Virus record (IMG/VR): IMGVR_UViG_3300009034_000052
Span: 1 to 53,698 of that record
DNA length: 53,698 nucleotides
Origin: a virus
Reading direction: 5' to 3' (one strand)
Below are positions 16,825 through 23,967 of this stretch, piece after piece. The translations under genes and the position numbers were made by a program. Position 1 is the first letter of the stretch. Every line of letters begins with the position of its first letter. Under the pieces are notes generated by a model that saw only the letters and a program-made list of their open reading frames with translations, was not told where the DNA came from and made no database searches.

Positions 16825-17603
16825 ACCTTCGGAACCCTCAATTGAAGACCTGCCTCGCCCCCAGTCTCCACCACCAGTTGCCCCATGTGGCTCAGCTTCA
16901 CATCTGTCAGACACCACGTCTTAAACCCAAGCTCGCGCGCCTTCATCAACATGTCGAAGTCCTCCGACCTGCTTCCAGGGTGCTCCCAGTGGAAGAACGG
17001 CTTCTCGTTCGTGCCGTAGCCTGCGTCGCGCAGAGCCTCGAACACCCGCCTGTGCATCACGCAGAAGCCGAGACCAGTTACGTCCACGGAGAACCAGTTT
17101 GCCTCGGGGGGGTTCCACTTCTGAATGTGTTGAAAGCCGATTTCCCCGTCGGGCTTGGTCACCGCGTTCCAGATAGCGTAGTGGAAGCCGTGCTTCTGCT
17201 TCGCCCTGTAAAGCCCCGTTGCTATTGATTCTCCAGACTCCTTAAGTGCCTGATAGAGCAGGTACATGGCACGGTTGGGATCTCCCAACTCTACCTCCCC
17301 CATCTTCATGGTGGGGGTCTCCACTATCATATCCTCATCGATCCACAGGCAGTATTCATCCGTGCCGTTTAGGAACTGCTGAACTAGGGTGTTGCGGGCG
17401 TTGGGCAGGCTGGGCACGCGGCAGAGGTGGAAGTTCTTATCGCACCAGTCTAGGCGTGCCATGGTGAGGGGTTTCCATGTGGCTTCGACGAACTCTGCGT
17501 GCCACAGCCCCCTGTGTGGAAAGAGGACGGCCATTCCTGTCTTTTCCGTGGTTATGACTGGAGAAACGGTTTTTTTATCTATGGGTGGTGAATGCCAAGC
17601 CAT
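16821..17603 (-). CDS. GT-A fold glycosyltransferase, first gene of the glycan cluster
   Basis: A 260-aa protein with ARNTLVQQFLNG (a GT-A helix), YCLWIDEDMIVETP (DxD-like metal/donor site), and later DVTGLGFCVMHRRVFEAL and SEDFDMLMKARELGFKTWCL, where the EDFD acid is the likely catalytic or acceptor base. These are the marks of GT2-like enzymes. A TATA box 27 bases upstream (17627-17633) means the mRNA is probably leaderless and that this gene opens the cluster running to 6996. Confidence 0.8.
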   Translation of the reverse strand: MAWHSPPIDKKTVSPVITTEKTGMAVLFPHRGLWHAEFVEATWKPLTMARLDWCDKNFHLCRVPSLPNARNTLVQQFLNGTDEYCLWIDEDMIVETPTMKMGEVELGDPNRAMYLLYQALKESGESIATGLYRAKQKHGFHYAIWNAVTKPDGEIGFQHIQKWNPPEANWFSVDVTGLGFCVMHRRVFEALRDAGYGTNEKPFFHWEHPGSRSEDFDMLMKARELGFKTWCLTDVKLSHMGQLVVETGGEAGLQLRVPKV

Positions 17604-17626
17604 CTGATAGAAATAGGGAAAAGAAG

Positions 17627-17640
17627 TATTTAACGGTTTA
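17627..17640 (-). promoter_or_regulatory. Promoter of the glycan cluster (AAACCGTTAAATACT)
   Basis: The minus strand reads AAACCGTTAAATACTT. The TATA part (TTAAATA) is centred 27 bases before the ATG, giving a leaderless transcript. The same 14-base string stands before the radical SAM gene (about 26085) and, on the plus strand, before the metallophosphoesterase gene (about 50504). Confidence 0.65.
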
Positions 17641-17643
17641 GGC

Positions 17644-17982
17644 TTAACGTCTTCTCCTAGAGACTAAAATCGTTATGGCGCCGCTTCGACTCGTCTGTAA
17701 TGCCTTCACGCCTATTTTAAGTTCCTCATATGCGTCTTCCATCCCCGAGGTTAACATGGTGTAAGACCCCGACGTAGTTATCTCGCCGCTAACGATTTCA
17801 GTGTAGGCGGGGAACCCTATGACTGGGTAGCCCCGGATATAGTAGGCTGCTCCGCTCTCACCCTTCACGGACTCGAACATGACGGTGGTTTTGGCGAAGT
17901 TCTGAACATTAGTTGTGAATTCTGCATATGAGTCTGTTAATCCTAACCCAGAGGCTATACACATCGATTTTCCAAGCGGCAT
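17644..17982 (-). CDS. Uncharacterised small protein next to the capsid genes
   Basis: A 112-aa protein with alternating polar and hydrophobic residues (strand rich), a basic end (VSRRRR) and Gly/Ser-rich loops. The start ATG overlaps the end of the upstream 75-aa gene. It lies downstream of the major capsid gene and could be a small virion protein. No family recognised. The sequence after it, up to the glycan promoter, is only about 40 bases. Confidence 0.6.
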   Translation of the reverse strand: MPLGKSMCIASGLGLTDSYAEFTTNVQNFAKTTVMFESVKGESGAAYYIRGYPVIGFPAYTEIVSGEITTSGSYTMLTSGMEDAYEELKIGVKALQTSRSGAITILVSRRRR

Positions 17983-18209
17983 TAATTTATCACTCCTAAC
18001 AACTCTAATATTCTAAGCAATAAGGTTAAGCCCGTGATGGGAGATATAAACCACTTCATGATTGCTATAGCCATATCAGCCTTAGACTTAAACTCCACGA
18101 AATCTAGTTGAAGCTGTGTATGATTCTCGTTTAAAACCCTGTAGGATTTAGCGAGGTCTGTAACCCTGTCGCTCATGGCTTGAAATAGCCTGTACTCCTC
18201 CTCGTTCAT
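17982..18209 (-). CDS. Coiled-coil plus membrane-anchor protein (XhlA-like layout)
   Basis: A 75-aa protein: a helical N-terminal part with heptad-like spacing (about 5-48, LxxxMxxRVTDLxxSYRVLNE) followed by one hydrophobic segment (IMKWFISPITGLTLLLRILELLGVI). This layout recalls XhlA/haemolysin-type lysis accessory proteins, but similar small proteins are common in viruses and the resemblance is structural only. It has its own promoter inside an inverted repeat (18232-18258). Confidence 0.55.
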   Translation of the reverse strand: MNEEEYRLFQAMSDRVTDLAKSYRVLNENHTQLQLDFVEFKSKADMAIAIMKWFISPITGLTLLLRILELLGVIN

Positions 18210-18231
18210 GGTCTATCACTTTTGAACGTGC

Positions 18232-18258
18232 GCGGTGATTTAAAAAACGGCTCACCGC
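18232..18258 (-). promoter_or_regulatory. Inverted repeat enclosing a TATA box
   Basis: GCGGTGA (18232-18238) and TCACCGC (18252-18258) form a perfect 7-bp inverted repeat around a 13-base A/T spacer that on the minus strand reads TTTTTTAAA. The TATA is about 33 bases before the 75-aa gene. The element could be an operator with a repressor straddling the TATA, or a hairpin terminator with a T run ending capsid transcripts; both readings fit. Confidence 0.6.
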
Positions 18259-18296
18259 AAGCCCCTTGGGAAATCAAACGATGGAACATCGCCGAA

Positions 18297-18581
18297 TCAC
18301 ATCTTTCCTTTTGCCACCCAGTAGACTGCGCCAGATTCCGGGGTTGTGAAGTCGATTGTGAAGTGTCCACTTATTGAGTTCAGTGCAGGCAAAGTTAGGG
18401 GGTATGATACTATTGCAAGACCTCCGCTGATCAAACTCCGAGCTTCGAGGCTTTCCACCATCCGCAGCCCAGTGTTCAGCGAGCGGATTACCACGTCGGT
18501 GCTGGTTGCGGTGATATAGCCGTAGTGTACCCTTCTGTTGCCTTCGATGCCGCGGTGGGTGAGGGTGGAGGTGGTCGTCAT
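18297..18581 (-). CDS. Small beta-rich protein, possible capsid decoration protein
   Basis: A 94-aa protein immediately downstream (9 bases) of the major capsid gene. It is Thr/Ser/Gly rich with strands (HYGYITATSTDVVIRSL, GHFTIDFTTP, GAVYWVAKG) and almost no helices predicted by eye. The position and beta-rich content suit a decoration or stabilisation protein, but I see no diagnostic motif. Confidence 0.55.
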   Translation of the reverse strand: MTTTSTLTHRGIEGNRRVHYGYITATSTDVVIRSLNTGLRMVESLEARSLISGGLAIVSYPLTLPALNSISGHFTIDFTTPESGAVYWVAKGKM

Positions 18582-18590
18582 CTGTAGCGC

Positions 18591-19742
18591 CTACTTGAGG
18601 TCTCTCACTTTACCCTGTGCCTTGAAGTTGTAGCACCGCAGTTCTCCGATGGTGTAGTAGTGTCCTTCCATCCCGTGCTTGTCTAGGTTGATGGTATCCC
18701 CAGGCCAGTCGGACTCGACGTAGACGGTGGGCATCATTATCGCGACGCGGACGAACCGTGAGTCGCAGAACATGATGGGTGCCACCTCGCCGCTTGCGGT
18801 TCTAGCCGTGGCTAGGCTGGAGTCGTAGTCTTGACAAGGGATGATGGGTACTCCGAAGTACGTCGCGACGTTGAAGCCAACCTCCGTACCTGGCGTGACG
18901 GCTGAGGCGCCGTCCACACGCGGCACGAACCACGCGGAACCAAGTATGTCAGGGACGTTGAACCTGCGTTCAGCCTCTAGGAGTGCCGACCAGACTGGTA
19001 GGGTGTTGAAGCCCGTGAATATTCTGTCGGGTCGTCCGCCTGCCTTGGTGATGCTATTCCACACGCCGTCGATTAGGGTTAGGGACAGGTCGCGTAGGGC
19101 CGAGGTTGCGGTTCCCGAGCTGGACACTTGGGCGTCGTAGGTCGTGGCGCTGTCCCTGTCTATGCCGTAGATGTCGTTGTCGGACGCTGTACCTAAGTGG
19201 CTTGACTCAGCCGAGCTTGAGGCCACCCTGTCTAGGGACTCCATACCTATGCCAGCGACGGTGTCAGCATCTTGCACTAGGTAGGCGGATATGGCTCTGG
19301 CGTGAGCCGCGCCCTTCTCCTCGCGGATGGCGCTTATCGGCGTAACGTTGTCACCAGCAGTCTGCAACACGAAGGTTTCCCAGTCCATGCCGAAGCCGTG
19401 GTCTATGAGTTTCGGCGAGGCGGTTAGGGTTGCCTGTGTGACGTGGGTGCTGGCGGCTATGCTGGTGAATGCGTTGGCTGAGCCTGCGGATGTGCCTCCG
19501 CTTGGGAAGCTGTCGCCAGAGGCGGTTATTACCCTCCACGCGGACGTGCCCCAAGGCTCCTTGGGTAGTCCAGCGAAGGCGTTCTTCTCGTAGTTGACTT
19601 GGCTCCAGAGTTTTGCGGCCAGTAGCTTCTGCCAGTATCCTGTGTCGCCTGAGACCATTGCGTCTTTCTTCCGTACCATGTCTACGTTGATGTCTCCGTA
19701 GTAGAACTGCTCCATATCTTTTAGGGTTCTGAATGTTCTCAC
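18591..19742 (-). CDS. Major capsid protein (HK97 fold)
   Basis: A 383-aa protein behind the protease/scaffold gene. It has an N-terminal helical arm (about 1-60), a Ser/Gly/Ala-rich E-loop-like stretch (about 70-105, GDSFPSGGTSAGSANAF), a long P-domain helix region (about 140-165), and late strands with GEVAPIMFCDSRFVRVAIMMPT and the C-terminal YYTIGELRCYNFKAQG. In tailed viruses this 'xxxxxxR.A...m.g.r.yNf..q' ending is typical of capsid subunits. Size, position and the strong SD fit an abundant virion protein. Confidence 0.85.
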   Translation of the reverse strand: MRTFRTLKDMEQFYYGDINVDMVRKKDAMVSGDTGYWQKLLAAKLWSQVNYEKNAFAGLPKEPWGTSAWRVITASGDSFPSGGTSAGSANAFTSIAASTHVTQATLTASPKLIDHGFGMDWETFVLQTAGDNVTPISAIREEKGAAHARAISAYLVQDADTVAGIGMESLDRVASSSAESSHLGTASDNDIYGIDRDSATTYDAQVSSSGTATSALRDLSLTLIDGVWNSITKAGGRPDRIFTGFNTLPVWSALLEAERRFNVPDILGSAWFVPRVDGASAVTPGTEVGFNVATYFGVPIIPCQDYDSSLATARTASGEVAPIMFCDSRFVRVAIMMPTVYVESDWPGDTINLDKHGMEGHYYTIGELRCYNFKAQGKVRDLK

Positions 19743-19758
19743 TCTTTTTCACCTCTTT

Positions 19759-21435
19759 TTAATTCTCTTCCATAGCTTCATGGATCTCTTTCCAAGACAG
19801 CCTGCGAAAGGCTGCTATGTCGAAGGCCGTCTGCTCTTCCTTGACTTGGGTTGCCACTCCCCGAGTTTCTATCTTCTCCTCCTTAAGAGGCTTTGGCTCG
19901 GATTCTGGTTCAACCGTCGGTTTGGGCAGCGTCTTGGCTTCCTCCAGCTTTGCCTCCGTTACCTCGGGCTGAAGCGGGGGGGCCTCGATGTTTTCCTGCA
20001 CAACCTGTACGATTTTGTCCACCTTTGCCTCCTCCGCGGACTTAACTTCTGGTTGTTCCTCGGCTGCTTCCTCGACGGACTTTACCACCTTCTCGGTTTT
20101 ACGGCACACGTCGCTCTCTATACCCACGCTCCTCGCGGCGGAGCACAGCTTGCCCTTTGCTGATGCCTTCGCCTTGTCGGAGATGTGGGTCTGCGGGAGC
20201 CTTGCTAGGGCGTTTCTAACGTGGGCCGCGTCGGGCTTACCGCCTTTATCCTTATAGGGTAGGTGGCGTAGGCTACGTGGTTTGGTTTTACCTCCCTCGT
20301 CCTTGCTTCCACCAGGTTCGATGTAGGCGAAGGCTGAGTCGGGCAGGTCGTTGACGTAGGCTGTGGTCCACACTGCCTTGTCAACGTGTCTGTCAAACAA
20401 GTCCAAGAGTAGGGCTAGGTCTGCGGCTAAGGTCTCTATGGTTAGGGGCGCGAGGGCCTCTTCTGCTACCTCTTCAACTGTCTCTGCTGTCTCGGATGAT
20501 TCGGAATCGTCTTTCGGCGATTCATCCTTCGTTTCTTCGATCACTTCCTCTATGGTTTCTTCTTTCAAGGGGTTTTCCCCCTCAGTTTTTAGCGTATCCG
20601 GCGTTTCCGCCGTGAGGGGAGGCGGGTTGACGCCACCGTGCCGCGCCTCTCCCGTTAAAGCCCCGTGGGGCCGTAACAATGCAATGTCGAAGAGGTTTAT
20701 ATATTCCTCCCCCTCGACGGGTTCTGTGATGATGGAGAACTGTTCATCGCTGAACATATCCCCCAGTTCGAGGCCGTCGCGAATTAGGACGTGATAGTGT
20801 CCGCTATCAGGACACGGCCTCTTGCTGATCTTGACGGCTCCCTCAGTGAGAATCGTCTCAGGAATGCGATTCGTCACCTCGGCGAGTTTCGCCAAGTCAT
20901 CTTGTTTAAGCACGTTGAATATACTCCATTTATTCGCTGGGTGATCCACGATGGCAACCTCGTATAGTTCAAGGTTTGTGATGAAGCGTGTGCAAACGTC
21001 GTCTTTACACTCTGGAGATTGTGGGTCGAGGTTGCGCCCACCTATACTGTAGCCGCGCTGATTTCCCGCCTCTATATCGCTCCACAACTCGTCGGCTATG
21101 GACACGTCGTCCCTAACCTGTGCCACGATGTAGAGCCCCCGCTCGTCCACGCCGCTTTGATATGTTCTGCCGTTACTGTCGGTGACGGACTCGAAAACTA
21201 CCTTCGCCATTGGAAGGTTGGTGTGTCCTAGTGAGAGTATGCAGAAGTCGGGGTTTTGTCGCCACTTGTTCCACGCGGCTTTGAGCCCTTCTTGGGTTAC
21301 GACTTCCCCCTGACTATCCCTGATTCCCGCTATGTTGGCGTACCCCGCTATGAAGCGTTTATTGCCATCGTACTCGCTAATGTCGAGTTTGCGAATTATA
21401 ATCTGTTCTAACGGTGAAACCGTGGCTACGGCCAT
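19759..21435 (-). CDS. Prohead maturation protease fused to a scaffold-like tail (XkdF type)
   Basis: A 558-aa protein. Residues 1-175 form the protease: ISEYDGNKRFIAGYANIAG, GHTNLPM (His71), RGYSIGGR (Ser130) and IVDHPAN (His165), the His-Ser-His arrangement of herpesvirus-like capsid proteases. Residues about 280-340 are very acidic and low in complexity, as in scaffold regions. Around 353-440 comes AFAYIEPGG, then SLRHLPYKDKGGKPDAAHVRNALARL, a segment that recurs in XkdF-like and other prohead proteins. The last 100 residues are Glu/Lys/Pro rich, ending in a short helix likely to bind capsid subunits. Its own promoter is at 21460-21468. Confidence 0.88.
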   Translation of the reverse strand: MAVATVSPLEQIIIRKLDISEYDGNKRFIAGYANIAGIRDSQGEVVTQEGLKAAWNKWRQNPDFCILSLGHTNLPMAKVVFESVTDSNGRTYQSGVDERGLYIVAQVRDDVSIADELWSDIEAGNQRGYSIGGRNLDPQSPECKDDVCTRFITNLELYEVAIVDHPANKWSIFNVLKQDDLAKLAEVTNRIPETILTEGAVKISKRPCPDSGHYHVLIRDGLELGDMFSDEQFSIITEPVEGEEYINLFDIALLRPHGALTGEARHGGVNPPPLTAETPDTLKTEGENPLKEETIEEVIEETKDESPKDDSESSETAETVEEVAEEALAPLTIETLAADLALLLDLFDRHVDKAVWTTAYVNDLPDSAFAYIEPGGSKDEGGKTKPRSLRHLPYKDKGGKPDAAHVRNALARLPQTHISDKAKASAKGKLCSAARSVGIESDVCRKTEKVVKSVEEAAEEQPEVKSAEEAKVDKIVQVVQENIEAPPLQPEVTEAKLEEAKTLPKPTVEPESEPKPLKEEKIETRGVATQVKEEQTAFDIAAFRRLSWKEIHEAMEEN

Positions 21436-21459
21436 CGAGACCTATTGTTATTATTCAAT

Positions 21460-21468
21460 CTTAAAAGA
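21460..21468 (-). promoter_or_regulatory. Promoter of the capsid protease gene
   Basis: The minus strand reads CTCTTTTAAGATTGAATAA, centred about 29 bases before the ATG at 21435, so the leader is very short. CTTTTAAGATTGAA is shared with the tail tube promoter and, as CTTTTTAAGATAAAA, with the portal promoter: a probable late-gene class. Confidence 0.6.
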
Positions 21469-21658
21469 GAATGGTAAGGTTTACCTCATAGTCCCTCCAC
21501 TCTCCCGTGCAGTAGCGTTGGCACGTTTTGGGTGAGATGCCTGTCTTCCACGCTATCCACGTGTAGCTTTTTCCCTCGTTGTGGAGGTCTCTTATCCACC
21601 TGACGATTTCATGGCAGATTCTGGGTCTTCCAACGGGGTTCGGCTCGGGGTATTTCAT
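21461..21658 (-). CDS. Small helix-turn-helix DNA-binding protein
   Basis: A 65-aa protein from ATG at 21658. Its core (RPRICHEIVRWIRDLHNEGKSYTWIAWKTGISPKTCQRYC) is a helix-turn-helix of the resolvase/Hin kind: 'GxSYxxIAxxTGISxxTCxRyc'. A TATA (TTAAATAG) lies 30 bases before this ATG, which argues for a leaderless start here and not at the ATG 18 bases further up. It sits between the capsid genes and a divergent plus-strand island and may regulate either. Confidence 0.7.
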   Translation of the reverse strand: MKYPEPNPVGRPRICHEIVRWIRDLHNEGKSYTWIAWKTGISPKTCQRYCTGEWRDYEVNLTILF

Positions 21659-21681
21659 GCCATTATTATGAGTCATTATTC

Positions 21682-21692
21682 AATCTATTTAA
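21682..21692. promoter_or_regulatory. Overlapping divergent TATA boxes
   Basis: CTATTTAAGT reads as a TATA box on both strands (ACTTAAATAG on the other). It is 30 bases from the HTH gene start on the minus strand and about 37 bases from ATG 21724 on the plus strand, where GGTGG precedes the start. One TBP site may have to serve two opposite genes. Confidence 0.55.
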
Positions 21693-21723
21693 GTTTGAGT
21701 GGGGAATGGGGTGGTGGATAAAC

Positions 21724-22713
21724 ATGGATCGAAGAATACTTCGGAGATGCTCGCTCGGTAAGCGACTCGATAGTGAAGTTCGGCGTTACGCGTCACCAGA
21801 ATTTGATGACATTAAATACGTGGACGTTGGATATGGATCTGATGGTAACGATGGTGAATCTTGGGATACCCCAGTTGCAACCATTAATAAAGCCCTAGAT
21901 CTACTAGAGTACAACAGTTCTACCTCAGCAAGAGGACGACATCAAGCCATAATGTTCCAATCTAGACAGACATACGGTAATCGTTTCACTGCTCAACAGA
22001 TAATAGACCTCCCCAACATCTCGTTGATTGGGGGTCATGGTCCCTACGGTGTGGGTGGCTGGGGGTCTGTCTTCTGTATAGACGGAAATAATTTAACTTC
22101 TGACTCTGATTTTTCTGGTCTCACAAATAAATACGCAGGTCTCGCAGTAGAAGCTGATGGTGTATCAATACGTGGCATTAGGTTTTACGTTGTTGATCCT
22201 ACCAACAATCCTTGGTGCGTGGTTTTCAACGATGCTCACGATGCTAGGTTCGGATCAGTTATTGATTGCCAGTTCCAAGCCGATGGTGCTGGAGGCTCCC
22301 ACGACGTAGGTGGAATATGCTTTCACGGCTCTGAGACAGGATTAGCAGCTAGAAACCAAATGTACTATATGAAGAGAGGCATCCGTCTCTGTGGTGGAGG
22401 AATTAGATACTGTAGTAAAACCATCGTGGAAGATAATGTTATTCATTGCCCAGAATATGGAATCCACCTATCCAACTCATCCGTCACCGAAAATCTTATT
22501 CAAAGAAACAGAATACTGCCGAAACAGGTGTATGGATATACGTTTGTCAGGGGAATCCATCTTGTAGATGCTGCACAGGGCAACTGTTTTGAGGGGAATC
22601 GTGTCTTTCATGGTACTGAGGGAACGGCCTATCACGCTGGCTCTGGAACTAACTATTGGATTCTTAACTACTATGGCACTATCGGTGGAACCATGTTCGA
22701 CGGAGCAGATTAG
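21724..22713 (+). CDS. Right-handed beta-helix (pectate-lyase-like) protein
   Basis: A 329-aa protein from ATG at 21724 (GGTGG 6 bases upstream). After a basic start and the entry strand KYVDVGYGSDGNDGESWDTPVATINKAL, typical of beta-helix proteins, it shows repeating short strands: VEADGVSIRGIRFYV, FGSVIDCQFQA, IVEDNVIHCPEYGIHL, NLIQRNRIL, NCFEGNRVF. Such folds are common in tailspikes and adhesins. No catalytic acid cluster can be assigned. It is the only large plus-strand gene in the left two thirds, so it has its own control. It could be a receptor-binding or glycan-processing virion protein. Confidence 0.78.
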   Translation: MDRRILRRCSLGKRLDSEVRRYASPEFDDIKYVDVGYGSDGNDGESWDTPVATINKALDLLEYNSSTSARGRHQAIMFQSRQTYGNRFTAQQIIDLPNISLIGGHGPYGVGGWGSVFCIDGNNLTSDSDFSGLTNKYAGLAVEADGVSIRGIRFYVVDPTNNPWCVVFNDAHDARFGSVIDCQFQADGAGGSHDVGGICFHGSETGLAARNQMYYMKRGIRLCGGGIRYCSKTIVEDNVIHCPEYGIHLSNSSVTENLIQRNRILPKQVYGYTFVRGIHLVDAAQGNCFEGNRVFHGTEGTAYHAGSGTNYWILNYYGTIGGTMFDGAD

Positions 22714-22721
22714 TGATTAAA

Positions 22722-22847
22722 ATGCACTACCACTTCTCTTGCGGCGAGTGCGGTTCGTCCTTCTGTAAAGACGTTAAGAGTAAACCTAAGAAGCTTCCAG
22801 ACTGTCCGAGTTGCAAAACTGCCGAGTTTGTATCAGCCCTAGCTTAA
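22722..22847 (+). CDS. 41-residue zinc-ribbon protein
   Basis: The ATG at 22722 follows the beta-helix stop by 8 bases. The product has CGEC (7-10) and CPSC (28-31) with a conserved-looking FSCGECGSSF start, like the FmdB-type or rubredoxin-like small zinc ribbons. Too short for automatic gene callers. It is cotranscribed with the beta-helix gene and followed by a T-rich terminator. Confidence 0.65.
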   Translation: MHYHFSCGECGSSFCKDVKSKPKKLPDCPSCKTAEFVSALA

Positions 22848-22857
22848 TAGTCTCCCT

Positions 22858-22873
22858 TCCCCCTCCTTTTTTT
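22858..22873 (+). terminator. T-rich terminator after the beta-helix operon
   Basis: CCCCTCC followed by a run of seven or more T sits 11 bases after the zinc-ribbon stop. Archaeal RNA polymerase terminates at such runs without needing a hairpin. Confidence 0.5.
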
Positions 22874-22880
22874 CAATAAC

Positions 22881-22910
22881 TTAAATTAATACCTATTATA
22901 ATTATTTATT
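22881..22910 (+). promoter_or_regulatory. A+T-rich promoter of the 54-aa gene
   Basis: The stretch is almost pure A/T with candidate boxes TTAAATTA (22881) and TATTATAA (22894). The GTG start at 22935 is 30-50 bases downstream, with GAGGTTG in between. Confidence 0.45.
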
Positions 22911-22934
22911 AGGTAGTTCGATAGAGGTTGAAGC

Positions 22935-23099
22935 GTGGGAACCATAATAAGAGTTAACGGAGCAACAGTCATCCAAGACTCCGTTATTCAAGACACGGAT
23001 GTAGGTGATGCTAGATTGGGTTTGGAGATACTGGCGTGGTTCCTGAGAATCATAGCTGCCAACCCCTCAGTCACCAAAATCTATATGGAGAAGACCTAA
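22935..23099 (+). CDS. 54-residue uncharacterised protein
   Basis: A GTG start at 22935 is preceded by GAGGTTG. The 54-codon frame has an N-terminal beta part (TIIRVNGATVIQDSVIQD) and a hydrophobic helix (GLEILAWFLRIIAANPSV). Too short for the usual length cut-off, but the ribosome site, promoter and terminator around it support a real gene. Family not recognised. Confidence 0.5.
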   Translation: MGTIIRVNGATVIQDSVIQDTDVGDARLGLEILAWFLRIIAANPSVTKIYMEKT

Positions 23100-23131
23100 T
23101 AATAGTTTAAGTTGAACTACAAAAGAGGGGG

Positions 23132-23956
23132 CTATTTTGTTTTTTCCTCGTCCTCTTCGATGGGCGTGAACCGCCTGCGTTCGGCCTTTTTCTTGATGTC
23201 CTCGCGGATTTTCTCGCATTGTGCCTCAGTGAACTCAGAGTCAACGATGAACTCGAAGTGTTCGTCTTTGATGAATTTATAGACCCGCCCTATTGGGCTG
23301 AAGTATCCTAGGTGGGTGATGGGGTCGCTCCAGCCAGCAACGTCAATTCTGGAGGGAATGCCTATGAAAAAGTATCCTTCCTCGTTGGGTCGGAACATGG
23401 CTCCGCCTGAGTTGCCGAAGATTATCTGGGCCGAACTCATCCAGTAGTCGTTGTAGTCTATCTCGTCCCCCATGTGGGTGATCATGCCCTCTGTGAGGAT
23501 GGGGTCGTGGAGCAGGGCACAGCCGACGGCGTAGGTCTTATCGCCAATCCAAACCTTCTCAATATCATCCTCGGGGAGCAGTTTGGCGATGTGGGGTGCG
23601 GGTGTTACCATTCTCAACTTGAGAAGTGCCATATCGTGTGTTTTATCATATGCCACTATTTCGGCGTCAACGCTGTTGCTCACGGGTCGTCGTCCGTGGG
23701 GAACGGCATCATATTCAAAGAACTCGACGTTGACTACTTGACGGTACTCCTTCTTTCTATCCATACCCACGCGGGGGTCATACTCCTTTTTCACCGTTAG
23801 AGCTTTTTCAATTACGTGGTGACAGGTAATGGCATACGTGCTGTAGCCGCGCTTTCCCTCAGCAGAGTATATTATCGTTCCGCTTCCGCCCACGCCAGCC
23901 ACCTTCACGCGAACTTGGGTGTAAAGAACTTCTTGGTGGAGTTTCTCTAGTTCCAT
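23132..23956 (-). CDS. Trypsin-like (S1/chymotrypsin-fold) serine protease
   Basis: A 274-aa protein with a full catalytic triad: His47 in ITCHHVIE, Asp108 in THDMALLKL, and Ser183 in FGNSGGAMF. No signal peptide or membrane helix is seen and no PDZ domain follows; the C-terminal 40 residues are a charged helix ending EEDEEKTK. It could process virion or host proteins, or act in anti-host defence. A TATA (CGTTAAAAGG, minus strand) 28 bases upstream suggests a leaderless, independently controlled mRNA, so it is not simply part of the capsid operon. Confidence 0.88.
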   Translation of the reverse strand: MELEKLHQEVLYTQVRVKVAGVGGSGTIIYSAEGKRGYSTYAITCHHVIEKALTVKKEYDPRVGMDRKKEYRQVVNVEFFEYDAVPHGRRPVSNSVDAEIVAYDKTHDMALLKLRMVTPAPHIAKLLPEDDIEKVWIGDKTYAVGCALLHDPILTEGMITHMGDEIDYNDYWMSSAQIIFGNSGGAMFRPNEEGYFFIGIPSRIDVAGWSDPITHLGYFSPIGRVYKFIKDEHFEFIVDSEFTEAQCEKIREDIKKKAERRRFTPIEEDEEKTK

Positions 23957-23967
23957 GCCATGTCTTA

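Noticed and set aside
19780-20396. Plus-strand ORFs opposite the capsid protease gene
   Set aside because: They mirror the acidic/Pro-rich repeats of the real gene in other frames and have no ribosome sites.
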